Below are positions 1 to 11,362 of a stretch of 64,000 nucleotides of DNA, one piece after another. The notes beneath the pieces were generated by a model. It saw only the letters and a program-made list of their open reading frames with translations, was not told where the DNA came from and searched no databases. A program made the translations under genes and the position numbers. This stretch comes from Pseudactinotalea sp. HY158 (GTDB lineage: Bacteria > Actinomycetota > Actinomycetes > Actinomycetales > Beutenbergiaceae). The stretch's first letter is position 1, and each line of letters begins with the position of its first letter. The stretch lies in contig NZ_CP045920.1 in assembly GCF_009660225.1 (NCBI RefSeq), forward strand, positions 3,050,079-3,114,078, in the 5' to 3' direction.

Positions 1-308
1 GCACGATCACGCTCGCCGGCCGGCCGCACGAGGTCGTGGGCCATATCGCGGTGTCGCCGGGCGGCAAGGGCCTGCAGGTGAGCTACTGGATCGACCGCGA
101 GCACTGGGGCCAGGGCATCGCGACCTCCGCGCTGCGGGCGATGCTGGCGGAGGTGGCCGAGCGGCCGATCTTCGCCAACGTCACCCGGATCAACGAGCCC
201 GGGGCCGCCGTGCTGCAGCGCAACGGGTTCAATCGCGCGGGCAACGACTCGGGCTTCGACGCCGGCAAGGGCCGGATGATCGACGACGTCATCTTCCGCC
301 TGGGCTGA
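1..308 (+). CDS. GNAT family N-acetyltransferase, C-terminal part (5' end outside the window)
   Basis: The frame is open from base 3 to the TGA at 306-308 and has no convincing internal start, so this is the last ~101 codons of a gene that begins upstream. The protein shows the GNAT pattern: a beta strand ending VSYWIDREHWGQGIATSALRA (the Gln/Gly-rich acetyl-CoA pyrophosphate loop), then a strand with NVTRINEPGAAVLQRNGF, the usual N-x-A-S/A-x-x-V-L-x-x-x-G-F motif of the RimJ/RimL-like branch. Substrate unknown. It converges on fumC with a 3-bp gap and no visible terminator. Confidence 0.85.
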   Translation, partial: TITLAGRPHEVVGHIAVSPGGKGLQVSYWIDREHWGQGIATSALRAMLAEVAERPIFANVTRINEPGAAVLQRNGFNRAGNDSGFDAGKGRMIDDVIFRLG

Positions 309-311
309 CGC

Positions 312-1715
312 CTACGGGTGGGTCATCGACATCAGGTCGAGGGCCTCGTCGAGCTGGGCCTCGGTGAGGTCGCCGCGCTCGACGTAGCCGAGGTCGAGCG
401 CCGCCTGCCGGATCGTCAGGTTCGCCGCGATCGAGTGCTTGGCGATCGTCGCGGCCGCCTCGTAGCCGATGATCCGGTTCAGCGGCGTGACGATCGAGGG
501 CGAGGACTCGGCCAGTTCGCGGGCCCGATCGGCGTTCGCCGCGATGCCGTCGACGGTCTTCGTGGCGAGCACCCGGGTGGAGTTCGCGATCAGGGTGATC
601 GACTCGAGCACGTTGCGGGCCATCATCGGCATCATCACGTTGAGTTCGAATGAGCCCGAGGATCCGCCGAAGGCGACCGCGGCGTCGTTGCCCACGACCT
701 GGGCGCACACCATGAGCACCGCCTCGGGCACCACGGGGTTGACCTTGCCGGGCATGATCGAGGAGCCGGGCTGCAGATCCGGGATGTGGATCTCGCCGAG
801 GCCGGTGCGGGGGCCGGAGCTCATCCAGCGCAGGTCGTTGCAGATCTTCGTGAGCGAGACCGCGATCGTGCGCAGCTGACCGCTCAGCTCCACGAGCCCG
901 TCGCGGGCGGACTGGGCCTCGAAGTGATCGGCGGCCTCGGTCAGCGGCAGGCCGGTGTTCTCCGCGATGAGGCTGATGACCCGCTGCGGGAACCCGATCG
1001 GGGTGGTGATCCCGGTGCCGACGGCCGTGCCCCCGAGCGGCAGCTCGGCCACGCGCGGGAGCGCCGAGGCCACCCGTTCGATGCCGTAGCGGATCTGCTG
1101 GGCGTAGCCGCCGAACTCCTGCCCGAGGGTCACCGGGGTGGCGTCCATGAGGTGGGTCCGGCCGGCCTTGACGACGTCCGCGAACTCATCCCGCTTCGCC
1201 TCGAGGGAGGTGGCCAGCAGTTCGAGGGCGGGCAGCAGCTCCGAGGTGACGGCCTCGGTGGCGGCGATGTGGATCGAGGAGGGGAACACGTCGTTCGAGG
1301 ACTGGGAGGCGTTCACGTGATCGTTCGGGTGCACCGCCCGATCGCCCGCGAGCCCGCTCTCGTCGGCGAGGGTCGCGATCACCTCGTTCATGTTCATGTT
1401 CGACGACGTGCCCGAGCCGGTCTGGAACACGTCGATCGGGAAGTGGTCGTCGAATTCGCCGGCGATGACCCGGTCGGCGGCCGCCATGATCGCGGCCGCG
1501 CGGGCATCGTCGAGATAGCCGAGCTCGTTGTTGGCCCGGGCCGCGGCCCGCTTGACGTGCGCGAGCGCGGCGATGTGGTGCCGGGAGATCCCGCGGCCGG
1601 AGATCGGGAAGTTCTCGACGGCCCGCTGGGTCTGGGCGCGATACTTCGCCCCGATCGGGACCCGCACCTCCCCCATCGTGTCGTGCTCGATGCGGTACTG
1701 GGTCTCGTCGCTCAT
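312..1715 (-). CDS. fumC: class II fumarate hydratase
   Basis: Interconverts fumarate and L-malate in the TCA cycle (cytosolic homotetramer, iron-independent). The 467-residue product has the usual family length. The aspartase/fumarase signature [11 protein letters not shown] is at about residue 315, and the substrate-site segments [14 protein letters not shown] (~97-110) and [17 protein letters not shown] are present. The ATG at 1715 is chosen because a GGAG lies 6-7 nt before it and homology starts there; the open frame continues upstream to 2072 but that part does not resemble fumarase. It stands alone, convergent with the partial GNAT gene. Confidence 0.97.
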   Translation of the reverse strand: MSDETQYRIEHDTMGEVRVPIGAKYRAQTQRAVENFPISGRGISRHHIAALAHVKRAAARANNELGYLDDARAAAIMAAADRVIAGEFDDHFPIDVFQTGSGTSSNMNMNEVIATLADESGLAGDRAVHPNDHVNASQSSNDVFPSSIHIAATEAVTSELLPALELLATSLEAKRDEFADVVKAGRTHLMDATPVTLGQEFGGYAQQIRYGIERVASALPRVAELPLGGTAVGTGITTPIGFPQRVISLIAENTGLPLTEAADHFEAQSARDGLVELSGQLRTIAVSLTKICNDLRWMSSGPRTGLGEIHIPDLQPGSSIMPGKVNPVVPEAVLMVCAQVVGNDAAVAFGGSSGSFELNVMMPMMARNVLESITLIANSTRVLATKTVDGIAANADRARELAESSPSIVTPLNRIIGYEAAATIAKHSIAANLTIRQAALDLGYVERGDLTEAQLDEALDLMSMTHP

Positions 1716-1940
1716 CACATCTCCGGCAGTGCTCAAGGTGACCTGTAGGTTCCCTTCAGTATCCCATCGAGCTCCTGGGCCGGTCTCCATGGTCGAACGG
1801 GGGATCCGGCCCTCATATCCAATGATCGAAGGGCCGAAGTCACCATTCGGCGTACCCACAGAGCAGTCAGCGGCCCTCGTTATCCACCAGCCGTGACCCT
1901 CGAGCCGACACGTCGGACCGTCGTGTGGTCCGGTTGGATC

Positions 1941-2870
1941 ATGGTGCGACAACTCGACATCCTCGCAGCAGCCGCACGTCGCCAGGCCGGTCTCGTCAGT
2001 CGGCGGCAGCTGCTCGCGTACGGCATCACGAAGCGGCAGATCGAGACGAGGACTCGACGCGGCGAGTGGCACCGCGTGACGACCGGGGTCTATGACCTAC
2101 GGGCCGGGTCCGAGAGCGTGGACCGTTTCGATCACGCCCGCTTGCGGTCGGCCTGGACGGGGCTGCTCGCGACCGACCCGCACGGCATCGCGGCCGGCGC
2201 CTGCGCCCTCGCCCTTCTCGGGGCATGGGGGCTGCCGACGTCGCTGCGACCCGAAGTCTGCCTCCCCGGGGCGATGCACACACCGGGCGCGGCGGGGGTG
2301 ACGGTCCGACGCTTCAGCAAACCGCTGGAACTCGTGGAGCTGCACGGCCGTCGGTTGGCGAGCCCGGTCACGGCCCTCATCCAAGCGGTGCCGGAGTGGC
2401 CGCGGGACGTCGTCGTCGCGGTGCTCGACTCGGCCCTGAACCGTGGGCTCATCGCTGCGGTCGACCTCGAGCGTATCCGTACCGGCGTGCGCGGTCGGCG
2501 GGGAGCGGCGCAGCTGCATCCGTGGTGGCCCCTCGTCGATGGACGCGCGGGTTCCCCAGTCGAGACGAAGGCGCGACTTCAGTGCCTCGATGCCGGCCTG
2601 CCCCCGCCGCGACTTCAGGTTCCGATCCTCGATGCGACGGGATGGCCCATGGCGTTCGCGGACCTCGGCTGGCTCCGTACGGATGGCATCTGGGTCGTGG
2701 TGGAGATCGACGGCCGCAGCATTCACACCAGGCCCGAGGCACTGTTTCGGGATCGTGCTCGCCAGAACGCGATCGCCCAGGCCGGCGGCTACCTCCTCCT
2801 CCGCTTCACGGCCAAGGACGTCCGCGAGCGCCGCATCGCGAACGAAGTCGCCCACGCGCTGCGTCGCTAG
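1941..2870 (+). CDS. AbiEi-type winged-helix N-terminus with DUF559/Vsr-like C-terminus
   Basis: A 309-residue protein from the ATG at 1941. The N-terminus ([22 protein letters not shown], then [16 protein letters not shown]) is the winged helix typical of AbiEi antitoxins and of a large actinobacterial family of orphan proteins. The C-terminus ([12 protein letters not shown], then [26 protein letters not shown]) has the E-x-D/H and R-F layout of DUF559, a PD-(D/E)XK endonuclease-like fold. No AbiEii toxin gene is next to it, so this is an orphan and not a working type IV pair. DNA binding is inferred. It converges on glyS with a REP-like repeat between the two genes. Confidence 0.72.
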   Translation: MVRQLDILAAAARRQAGLVSRRQLLAYGITKRQIETRTRRGEWHRVTTGVYDLRAGSESVDRFDHARLRSAWTGLLATDPHGIAAGACALALLGAWGLPTSLRPEVCLPGAMHTPGAAGVTVRRFSKPLELVELHGRRLASPVTALIQAVPEWPRDVVVAVLDSALNRGLIAAVDLERIRTGVRGRRGAAQLHPWWPLVDGRAGSPVETKARLQCLDAGLPPPRLQVPILDATGWPMAFADLGWLRTDGIWVVVEIDGRSIHTRPEALFRDRARQNAIAQAGGYLLLRFTAKDVRERRIANEVAHALRR

Positions 2871-2871
2871 G

Positions 2872-2934
2872 CCGTCGAATGGTGCATTCGGCACCGAGTT
2901 CACTGGAATACGGGGCTGGATCCACCGCTCGACG
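2872..2934. repeat. REP-like palindromic repeat, copy 1
   Basis: A 63-bp imperfect palindrome between the two convergent genes. The outer arms are CCGTCGAATGGTG and (reverse complement) CGTCGAGCGGTGG. A second element of almost equal length with the same arms and a similar right half (GATCCACCG, TCGACG) lies at 8389-8452. It could form a long hairpin just 3' of glyS and may serve as a terminator or REP/BIME-type element. Only two copies are seen here. Confidence 0.55.
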
Positions 2935-2958
2935 AGGCCTGCGGGCTACCGGCGGGCG

Positions 2959-5900
2959 TCAGCCGTCGAGGGCGTGATCCAGTGCGCGCCAGTCGATCCC
3001 GGAGGGGGCCCGGTCGACGATCGTCTGCAGCAGCCCGAGCCGGGCGGCCTTGAGCGCATCGTCCTCGGCCATGACGAGCACCTCGTCGAAGAATCGGGTG
3101 AGCAGCCCCACGGAGTCGACACTCGCCCGAGCCCACTCGGGCAGCGGGGCCCGGGAGAAGTCCGTCAGGTCGGCCACGGCGTCGGCGAGGGCGAGCTCGG
3201 CGGCGTCGGTGAGCACCGACCGGTCGAAGGCTCCCTCTGTGCCCTGGGGCACGATCCGGGTGATCCGCTGCACCTGCTCCACGAGGCCGCCGAAACCCTC
3301 GACCGCGCGGGCCGCCGGGAGCTGATCGAGCACGGCCTGGGCCCGGAAGGGCTCGTTGGTCATCGGGGTGATGACCGCCACGTGCTCGGCGGAGACGCCC
3401 TCGTCGCGCAGCTGCTGCTCGAACCGCCCGGTCACGAACTCGACGACGGCCGCGCGAGCCTCCGGGCTCACCTCGATGCCCTGCTCCTCGAGCCTTGCGG
3501 CCGCGATGCCGACGCCGAACTCGATGCCGAGCTCCTCGAGCGCCGGGTGCATCCGCAGCACGCTCACCACGCCGAGCGCCGCGCGCCGCAGCGCGAACGG
3601 GTCGGAGGACCCCGTCGGCTTCGCGCCGATCGCGAACATGGCCACGAGCAGGTCGAACCGGTCGGCCAGCGAGAGCAGCGCCCCGGGGACCGAGGTCGGC
3701 AGCGCGTCCCCGGCCGAGCGCGGCAGCTCCATCTCGAACAGCGCGGTGGCGACCTCGGGGCTCTGGCCCGCCTTGAGGGCGTAGTCGCGTGCCATGACCC
3801 CGGCGAGGGAGGAGAGCTCGACGACCATCTGGGTGGCGAGGTCGAATTTCGCGAGCCGGCCGGCCTCGACGAGGGTCCGCTGATCGGCCTCGCTCAGCGG
3901 GGCGTCCAGCCCGTCGAGGACCGTGGCGAGGTTCGCGGCGCCGTCGCGGATCCGGTCCGCGCGGGCGGCCACGGACCCGAGCCGGTTCTCGAACGTCAGC
4001 CGCTCGAGCCGGCCGCGGAACACCTCGGGCGCCACCTCGCGGTCGGCGTCGTAGAAGAAGGCCGCGTCCTCGTAGCGGGCGCGCAGCACGTTCTCGTTCC
4101 CGACCCGCACGGCGTCCTCGTCGCACTCGCCGTTCGCGATCGCCACGAAGTACGGCAGCAGGGCGCCGTCGACGGAACGCACCGGCAGGTACCGCTGATG
4201 CTTGCGCATGACCGTGGTGAGGATCTCCTCGGGCAGCTCGAGGTAACGTGCCTCGTACTCGCCGAGGATGCCGTGCGGGGCCTCCACGAGGTTCGTGATC
4301 TCGTCGAGCAGCCCGGCCTCGGCGCCGGCGTCGATCAGCCCGCCCACTCCGGCCGCGAGCGCGGTGGCCTGCTCGAGCACGATCGCCCGGCGCCGCTCCG
4401 GTTCGAGCACGAAGCCGCGCCCGGTCAGCACCCGCTCCAGGTCGGCCGCCGTCTCGATCCGCACGAGCGGGGCGGCGTCGGTGCGGCCGAGGTAGGTGGT
4501 GCGGCCCGAGTGCACACCCGAGGCGTGCGTCGGCACGACCTCGCCGCCCCAGAGCGCCACGAGCCAACGGATCGGCCGGGAGTAGGACAGCTCCGGGTCG
4601 CCCCAGCGCATGTTCTTGTCGGCCCGCAGCCCCGTGACGATCTCACCGAGCGCGTCGGCGACCACCTCGAGCACGCTGCGGCCGGGCCGGCTGCGGCGCA
4701 CGACGACGTGCTCCGTGCCGCCGAAGTCCGCCCGCTCGAGCTCCTCCGCCTCGACCCCCTGCCCGCGGGCGAACCCGAGGGCGGGCTTGGTCGGGTTGCC
4801 ATCCGCGTCGTAGGCGGCGCTCACCTTCGGACCCTTGCGCAGCTCGTCGGCGTCCGGCTCGTAGGAGGCGACGGCGGCGACCCGGGCCACGATCCGCCGC
4901 GGAGTGCCCGCCACGACGATCGGCCCGTGCTCGAGCCGGGAGGCCGCAAGCCTGCTCGTCAGCCCCTCGCGCACCTGCTCGATCGCCTGGTCGAGCACGT
5001 GCGGCGGCAGTTCCTCGACGCCGATCTCGATCGCCAGCAGCTCCGGGGCCGCGCCCCGCAGGGCCTCGCTACGGGAGGCGAGCTCATCGCCGTCCATCGG
5101 CTCGCCGGCGGCCGGCGGCATGACGGAATCGTTGCGCAGCCCGGGCGCCGCGCCGTCCAGGAGCGGGAAGCCTAGCTCCTCGCGGCGGGCGACCCACAGC
5201 GCGGACACCTCACGCGCGAGCCGGCGCATCGTCGAGAACGCCTGCGCCCGCTCGGTGGTCGAGATCGCGCCGCGCGAGTCGAGCACGTTGAACGCGTGCG
5301 AGCTCTTGAGCACGTACGTGTGCGCGGGCACGGGCAGGCGCGCCTCGATCATCCGCTCCGCCTCACCGATATAGCGGGCGAAGAGCTCCTGGTTCGTGGC
5401 CACGTCCGCGTCGTCGAGGTAGTAGCGGGACATCTCGTACTCGCCCTGGGCGAAGATCTCGCCGTAGCTCACGCCCTCGGCGTAGACCATGTCCTTGAAG
5501 TGCGTGACCCCCTGCAGGGCCATCATGATCCGCTCGACGCCGTAGGTGATCTCCACCGACACCGGGTCGAGGTTCTGCCCGCCGACCTGCTGGAAGTACG
5601 TGAACTGGGTGATCTCGAGCCCGTCGAGCCACACCTCCCAGCCGAGCCCCCACGCGCCGATCGCCGGCTGCGCCCAGTTGTCCTCGACGAAGCGCACGTC
5701 GTGGGCGTCGACGTCGATCCCGAGCGCCCGCAGCGAGTCGAGGTAGAGCTCCTGCGGGTTGCCCGGGTCCGGCTTGAGGATCACCTGGAACTGGGTGTGC
5801 TGCTGGAGCCGGTTCGGGTTCTGGCCGTAGCGGGCGTCGTCGGGGCGCACGCTCGGCTCGACGTAGGCCACGTGCCACGGCTCGGGCCCGAGCACGCGCA

Positions 5901-6021
5901 GGATCGTCGCGGGGTTCATCGTGCCCGCACCGACCTCCGTGTTGAACGGCTGGGTCACGAGGCAGCCACGATCGGTCCAGAATTGTTGCAGCGTCAGCAG
6001 GGCGTCTTGAACGGTGAGCAC
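2959..6021 (-). CDS. glyS: glycyl-tRNA synthetase, alpha and beta subunits fused in one chain
   Basis: Charges tRNA-Gly. About residues 1-285 are the class II catalytic alpha subunit (LTLQQFWTDRGCLVTQPF, GAGTMNPAT, GPEPWHVAYVEPS, WEVWLDGLEITQFTYFQQ). After a ~40-residue linker the beta subunit begins at ~330 (LLAIEIGVEELPPHV) and runs through GKMRWG-like, HD-domain-like (MARDYALKAGQSPEVATALFE) and C-terminal helical parts to residue 1020. No stop or frame change separates the halves. The GTG at 6021 is preferred over the upstream ATG at 6060 because TACCCT lies exactly 6 nt before it and homology starts there. Bacterial alpha2beta2 GlyRS is normally two genes, and many actinobacteria use an unrelated alpha2 enzyme, so the single-chain form is notable. 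Confidence 0.95.
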   Translation of the reverse strand: MLTVQDALLTLQQFWTDRGCLVTQPFNTEVGAGTMNPATILRVLGPEPWHVAYVEPSVRPDDARYGQNPNRLQQHTQFQVILKPDPGNPQELYLDSLRALGIDVDAHDVRFVEDNWAQPAIGAWGLGWEVWLDGLEITQFTYFQQVGGQNLDPVSVEITYGVERIMMALQGVTHFKDMVYAEGVSYGEIFAQGEYEMSRYYLDDADVATNQELFARYIGEAERMIEARLPVPAHTYVLKSSHAFNVLDSRGAISTTERAQAFSTMRRLAREVSALWVARREELGFPLLDGAAPGLRNDSVMPPAAGEPMDGDELASRSEALRGAAPELLAIEIGVEELPPHVLDQAIEQVREGLTSRLAASRLEHGPIVVAGTPRRIVARVAAVASYEPDADELRKGPKVSAAYDADGNPTKPALGFARGQGVEAEELERADFGGTEHVVVRRSRPGRSVLEVVADALGEIVTGLRADKNMRWGDPELSYSRPIRWLVALWGGEVVPTHASGVHSGRTTYLGRTDAAPLVRIETAADLERVLTGRGFVLEPERRRAIVLEQATALAAGVGGLIDAGAEAGLLDEITNLVEAPHGILGEYEARYLELPEEILTTVMRKHQRYLPVRSVDGALLPYFVAIANGECDEDAVRVGNENVLRARYEDAAFFYDADREVAPEVFRGRLERLTFENRLGSVAARADRIRDGAANLATVLDGLDAPLSEADQRTLVEAGRLAKFDLATQMVVELSSLAGVMARDYALKAGQSPEVATALFEMELPRSAGDALPTSVPGALLSLADRFDLLVAMFAIGAKPTGSSDPFALRRAALGVVSVLRMHPALEELGIEFGVGIAAARLEEQGIEVSPEARAAVVEFVTGRFEQQLRDEGVSAEHVAVITPMTNEPFRAQAVLDQLPAARAVEGFGGLVEQVQRITRIVPQGTEGAFDRSVLTDAAELALADAVADLTDFSRAPLPEWARASVDSVGLLTRFFDEVLVMAEDDALKAARLGLLQTIVDRAPSGIDWRALDHALDG

Positions 6022-6027
6022 CCTGCT

Positions 6028-6033
6028 AGGGTA
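6028..6033 (-). promoter_or_regulatory. -10 box of a probable leaderless glyS promoter
   Basis: TACCCT on the minus strand, followed by six bases and the GTG at 6021. In actinobacteria a TANNNT box 6-7 nt before the start codon marks transcription beginning at the first base of the codon. There is no properly spaced Shine-Dalgarno. Confidence 0.6.
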
Positions 6034-6090
6034 CCGAGCCGCGCGGGCGGTTCGGTTCAACCGCCTGTTCAGAGTATGGACGGCGCCCGC

Positions 6091-7167
6091 TCACCCGCGC
6101 GCGGGTGTCGCGAACTCGCTCAGCCGGCCCGTGTACGGGGCCAGGTCGATGCCCTGGGAGGCGACCCAGGCGTCGTCGTAATAGGTGTCGAGGTAGCGGT
6201 CGCCGGCGTCACAGATGATCGCCACCACGCTCCCCCTCTCCTCGGCCGCGCGCATCGCGGTGATCTTCTCCAGCGCCGCCCACAGCGCGGTGCCGGTGGA
6301 GCCGCCGACCGGCTGGCCGAGCTGGACCGAGAGGAAGCGCATCGCGGCGATGCTCGCCCCGTCCGGCACGCGCACGACCGAGTCCACGAGCTCGGGGATG
6401 AAGGAGGCCTCGACGCGGGGCCGGCCGATCCCCTCGATCCGGGAGCCGGTCGCCGTGGTCGTGAGGTCGCCGGTCTCCCAGGCGCAGGCGTAGGCCGAGC
6501 CCTCGGGGTCGGCGACGCACACCGCGGTGTCGTAGCCCGCGAGCCGCAGGTAGCGCCCGAAGGTCGCCGACGTGCCGCCGGTGCCGGCGCCGATGCTCAC
6601 CCACCGGGGCACCGGGTGGCGCTCCTTGCTCAGCTGGTCGAGCACGCCGGCGGCGATGTTCAGCGGGCCGGTCCAGTCCGAGGCGCGTTCGGCGTAGGTG
6701 AACTGGTCGAGGTAGAGCCCGCCGGTCTCGAGCGCGAGGCGTTCGGACTCGGCATAGATCGTTCTCGGGTCGTCCACGAGGTGGCAGGTGCCGCCGTAGG
6801 CGACGATCCGATCGATCTTCGCCCGGCTCGTGCCCCGGGGCATGACGGCCACGAACGGCAGTCCGAGCAGCTGGGCGAAATACGCCTCGCTCACGGCGGT
6901 CGACCCGCTCGAGGCCTCGATGACCCGCCGGCCCGGCTCGAGTCGGCCGTTGCACAGGGCGTACATGAACAGGGCCCGGGCGAGGCGGTGCTTGAGGCTG
7001 CCGGTGGGCTGTTTCGACTCGTCCTTGAGGTAGAGGTCGATCCCCCAGTCCACGGGCAGCGGGAACTGCAGCAGCGGCGTCTCGCCGCACCGGGTGGCCT
7101 CGGCGTCGAGCCGGCTCAGCGCCCAGGTGGTCCAGGTGCGCCGATCGGCGACGGTACTCACGGCCAC
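6091..7167 (-). CDS. cds1: PLP-dependent cysteine synthase-family protein, Cds1-like L-cysteine desulfhydrase
   Basis: A 358-residue fold-type II PLP enzyme. K59 in GSLKHR is the expected Schiff-base lysine, ASSGSTAVSEAY is the substrate loop and GAGTGGTSATFG (~192) binds the PLP phosphate. The sequence resembles the mycobacterial Cds1 branch, which breaks L-cysteine down to sulfide, pyruvate and ammonia, more than CysK/CysM; a cysteine synthase role cannot be excluded. The start is a GTG at 7167 (alternative GTG at 7161), 3 bp after the guaB3 stop, so the two are probably co-transcribed. Confidence 0.8.
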   Translation of the reverse strand: MAVSTVADRRTWTTWALSRLDAEATRCGETPLLQFPLPVDWGIDLYLKDESKQPTGSLKHRLARALFMYALCNGRLEPGRRVIEASSGSTAVSEAYFAQLLGLPFVAVMPRGTSRAKIDRIVAYGGTCHLVDDPRTIYAESERLALETGGLYLDQFTYAERASDWTGPLNIAAGVLDQLSKERHPVPRWVSIGAGTGGTSATFGRYLRLAGYDTAVCVADPEGSAYACAWETGDLTTTATGSRIEGIGRPRVEASFIPELVDSVVRVPDGASIAAMRFLSVQLGQPVGGSTGTALWAALEKITAMRAAEERGSVVAIICDAGDRYLDTYYDDAWVASQGIDLAPYTGRLSEFATPARG

Positions 7168-7170
7168 GGG

Positions 7171-8295
7171 TCAGCGGGGCGTGTAGGGGGAGACCACGAC
7201 CTCGACCCGCTGGAACTCCTTGAGGTCGGAGTAGCCGGTCGTGGCCATCGCGCGGCGCAGCGCCCCGATGAGGTTGACCGTGCCCTGGGCCTGACCGCCG
7301 GGACCGAGCAGGATCTGCTCGAGGGTGCCGACCGTGCCCACGTGCACGCGCTCCCCGCGCGGCAGGGTCGGGTGGTGCGCCTCGCTGCCCCAGTGCCAGC
7401 CGCGGCCGGGGGCCTCCTCGGCACGGGCGAGCGCCGCCCCGAGCATGACGGCGTCCGCCCCGCACGCGACCGCCTTGACGAGGTCGCCGGAGCGGCCGAC
7501 GCCGCCGTCGGCGATGATGTGCACGTACCGGCCGCCGGACTCGTCGAGGTAGTCGCGCCGGGCCGCGGCCACATCGGCCACGGCCGAGGCCATCGGGGCG
7601 TGGATGCCGAGCGAGAGGCGCGTCGTGTGCGCTGCGCCGCCGCCGAAGCCGACGAGCACGCCCGCCGCGCCGGTGCGCATGAGGTGGAGCGCGGCCGTGT
7701 AGGTGGCCGCCCCGCCGACGATCACGGGCACGTCGAGCTCGTAGATGAACCGCTTGAGGTTGAGGGGCTCGGCGTGGGAGGAGACGTGCTCGGCGGACAC
7801 GGTCGTGCCGCGGATGACGAACAGGTCCACGCCCGCGCTCACCACGGTGCGCCAGTGCTCCTGGGTGCGCTGCGGGCTCAGGGCGCCGGCCACGGTGACG
7901 CCGGCCGCACGGATCTCGGAGAGCCGGCTCGTGATGAGCTCGGGGATGATCGGGGCCGCGTACAGCTCCTGCATCCGGGCGGTGGCCGCCTCGGGGGTGA
8001 GTTCGGCGATCTCGGCGAGCACGGGCTCGGGATCCTCGTAGCGGGTCCACAGCCCCTCGAGGTCGAGCACGCCGATGCCGCCGAGCTTGCCGAGCGTGAT
8101 CGCGGTGGCCGGGCTCATGACCGAGTCCATCGGGGCGGCCATGACCGGGATATCCATGTAATAGGCGTCGATCTGCCAGCCGACGGAGACCTCCTCCGGG
8201 TCGCGCGTGCGCCGGGAGGGCACCACCGCGATGTCGTCGAAGGAGTAGGCGCGGCGTCCCCGCTTGCCTCGGCCGATCTCGATCTCGTTGCTCAC
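7171..8295 (-). CDS. guaB3: GuaB3-family IMP dehydrogenase-related protein
   Basis: A 374-residue TIM-barrel protein of the actinobacterial GuaB3 family. It starts SNEIEIGRGKRGRRAYSFDDIAVVPSRRTRDP and has AAPMDSVMSP and IADGGVGRSGDLVKA, as in IMP dehydrogenase, but lacks the CBS pair and the GSxCxTR catalytic cysteine loop seen in neighbouring GuaB. It is therefore probably not a classical IMPDH; some GuaB3 proteins have been linked to GMP reductase-like activity. The GTG at 8295 is chosen over the ATG at 8301 because a TAGCCT box sits 7 nt before it. It lies just downstream of guaB, as in many actinobacteria. Confidence 0.88.
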   Translation of the reverse strand: MSNEIEIGRGKRGRRAYSFDDIAVVPSRRTRDPEEVSVGWQIDAYYMDIPVMAAPMDSVMSPATAITLGKLGGIGVLDLEGLWTRYEDPEPVLAEIAELTPEAATARMQELYAAPIIPELITSRLSEIRAAGVTVAGALSPQRTQEHWRTVVSAGVDLFVIRGTTVSAEHVSSHAEPLNLKRFIYELDVPVIVGGAATYTAALHLMRTGAAGVLVGFGGGAAHTTRLSLGIHAPMASAVADVAAARRDYLDESGGRYVHIIADGGVGRSGDLVKAVACGADAVMLGAALARAEEAPGRGWHWGSEAHHPTLPRGERVHVGTVGTLEQILLGPGGQAQGTVNLIGALRRAMATTGYSDLKEFQRVEVVVSPYTPR

Positions 8296-8302
8296 GGGCA
8301 TC

Positions 8303-8308
8303 AGGCTA
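8303..8308 (-). promoter_or_regulatory. -10 box of a probable leaderless guaB3 promoter
   Basis: TAGCCT on the minus strand with seven bases to the GTG at 8295. No Shine-Dalgarno precedes the start. Confidence 0.5.
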
Positions 8309-8388
8309 CCGGGGATCGGGAATCGTCGAGTCCCGTTGCGCTCGCCTGCGCGCATGTGAGACGACACAGGTCGCCGAGGTCCCGACAC

Positions 8389-8452
8389 GGACCGAACGGT
8401 GGCTTAGGCCCCTGATTCGACCGGTCCGGGGGCCAGATCCACCGTTCGACGG
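8389..8452. repeat. REP-like palindromic repeat, copy 2
   Basis: A 64-bp imperfect palindrome between the guaB stop and the guaB3 promoter. The left arm ends CCGAACGGTGG and the right arm is CCACCGTTCGACGG; the right half matches copy 1 at 2872-2934. It lies 9 bp beyond the guaB stop codon, so it may shape the guaB mRNA 3' end. Confidence 0.55.
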
Positions 8453-8461
8453 CGGCGGCGC

Positions 8462-10771
<2,310 letters not shown>

Positions 10772-10789
10772 GGTCTCCGGCCAACGGCG

Positions 10790-10819
10790 AAGGACCCCGG
10801 CCGAGCGGCCGGGGTCCTT
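10790..10819. terminator. bidirectional hairpin terminator
   Basis: AAGGACCCCGGCC, a 4-nt GAGC loop, then GGCCGGGGTCCTT: a perfect 13-bp stem between the convergent 10064 gene and groES. It serves both directions. Confidence 0.85.
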
Positions 10820-10838
10820 CGTGATGCCGTGGTGCGAG

Positions 10839-11135
10839 TTACTTCTCGACGACCGCGAGCACGTCGCGCGCCGAGAGGATGAGGTACTCCTCACCCGCGT
10901 ACTTGACCTCGGTGCCGCCGTACTTGGAGTAGATGACGACGTCGCCGACGGCAACGTCCACCGGGATCCGGTTGCCGTTGTCGTCCACGCGGCCGGGACC
11001 GGTCGCGACGACCTCGCCCTCCTGCGGCTTTTCCTTGGCGGTGTCCGGGATAACCAATCCGGACGCAGTGGTCTGCTCGGCCTCGAGCGTCTTGATGACG
11101 ATCCGGTCTTCGAGCGGCTTGATGGAGACCGACAC
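10839..11135 (-). CDS. groES: co-chaperonin GroES
   Basis: The 98-residue lid protein of the GroEL chaperonin. [40 protein letters not shown] and the C-terminal [14 protein letters not shown] are typical. The start is a GTG at 11135 preceded by GGGAGG at 7 nt. No groEL follows: the gene ends at a terminator, so groES is monocistronic here and groEL must be elsewhere. Heat control by HrcA is expected from the CIRCE upstream. Confidence 0.97.
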   Translation of the reverse strand: MSVSIKPLEDRIVIKTLEAEQTTASGLVIPDTAKEKPQEGEVVATGPGRVDDNGNRIPVDVAVGDVVIYSKYGGTEVKYAGEEYLILSARDVLAVVEK

Positions 11136-11268
11136 TGCGGACCTCCCCTTCGCATTCAAGAAACTGAACAGGACAGTAGGGCAACGCCGGATGCGTCACC
11201 CGCCGTCGCGGGGGTCGAGCAACGCTGGAGGCGTGACCTGCGTGACTTCTCGCGAAGTCCCACTGCTC

Positions 11269-11297
11269 AATTTAGACAGTTCTTAGCACTCGGTCAA
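11269..11297 (-). promoter_or_regulatory. groES promoter
   Basis: On the minus strand, -35 TTGACC (11292-11297), a 17-nt spacer and -10 TAAATT (11269-11274). The -35 box lies inside the spacer of the CIRCE operator, so HrcA binding would cover it. Confidence 0.85.
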
Positions 11298-11309
11298 GGC
11301 GAGTGCTAA
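11283..11309. promoter_or_regulatory. CIRCE operator (HrcA site)
   Basis: A perfect consensus CIRCE: TTAGCACTC, nine bases, GAGTGCTAA. It overlaps the groES -35 region. The divergent DsbA-family gene starts only 54 bp away, so HrcA might affect that side too. Confidence 0.96.
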
Positions 11310-11362
11310 GACGGTCTCGGAGCGGCCGGAATAGGCGCCCCCGCCCCGAGGTTGACGAGCAC

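Noticed and set aside
1941-2870. A working type IV AbiE toxin-antitoxin pair at the start of the window
   Set aside because: Only the AbiEi-like N-terminus is present, fused to a DUF559-like domain; no AbiEii nucleotidyltransferase gene is adjacent.
2443-5175. A 910-codon plus-strand open frame over the end of the AbiEi/DUF559 gene and opposite glyS
   Set aside because: Same explanation: absence of stops on the opposite strand of GC-rich coding DNA.
5296-8415. A 1039-codon open frame on the plus strand opposite glyS, cds1 and guaB3
   Set aside because: It is antisense to three well-recognised genes and its translation is the Glu/Arg/Gly/His-rich text expected from the reverse of high-GC codons. 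No domain or ribosome site supports it.
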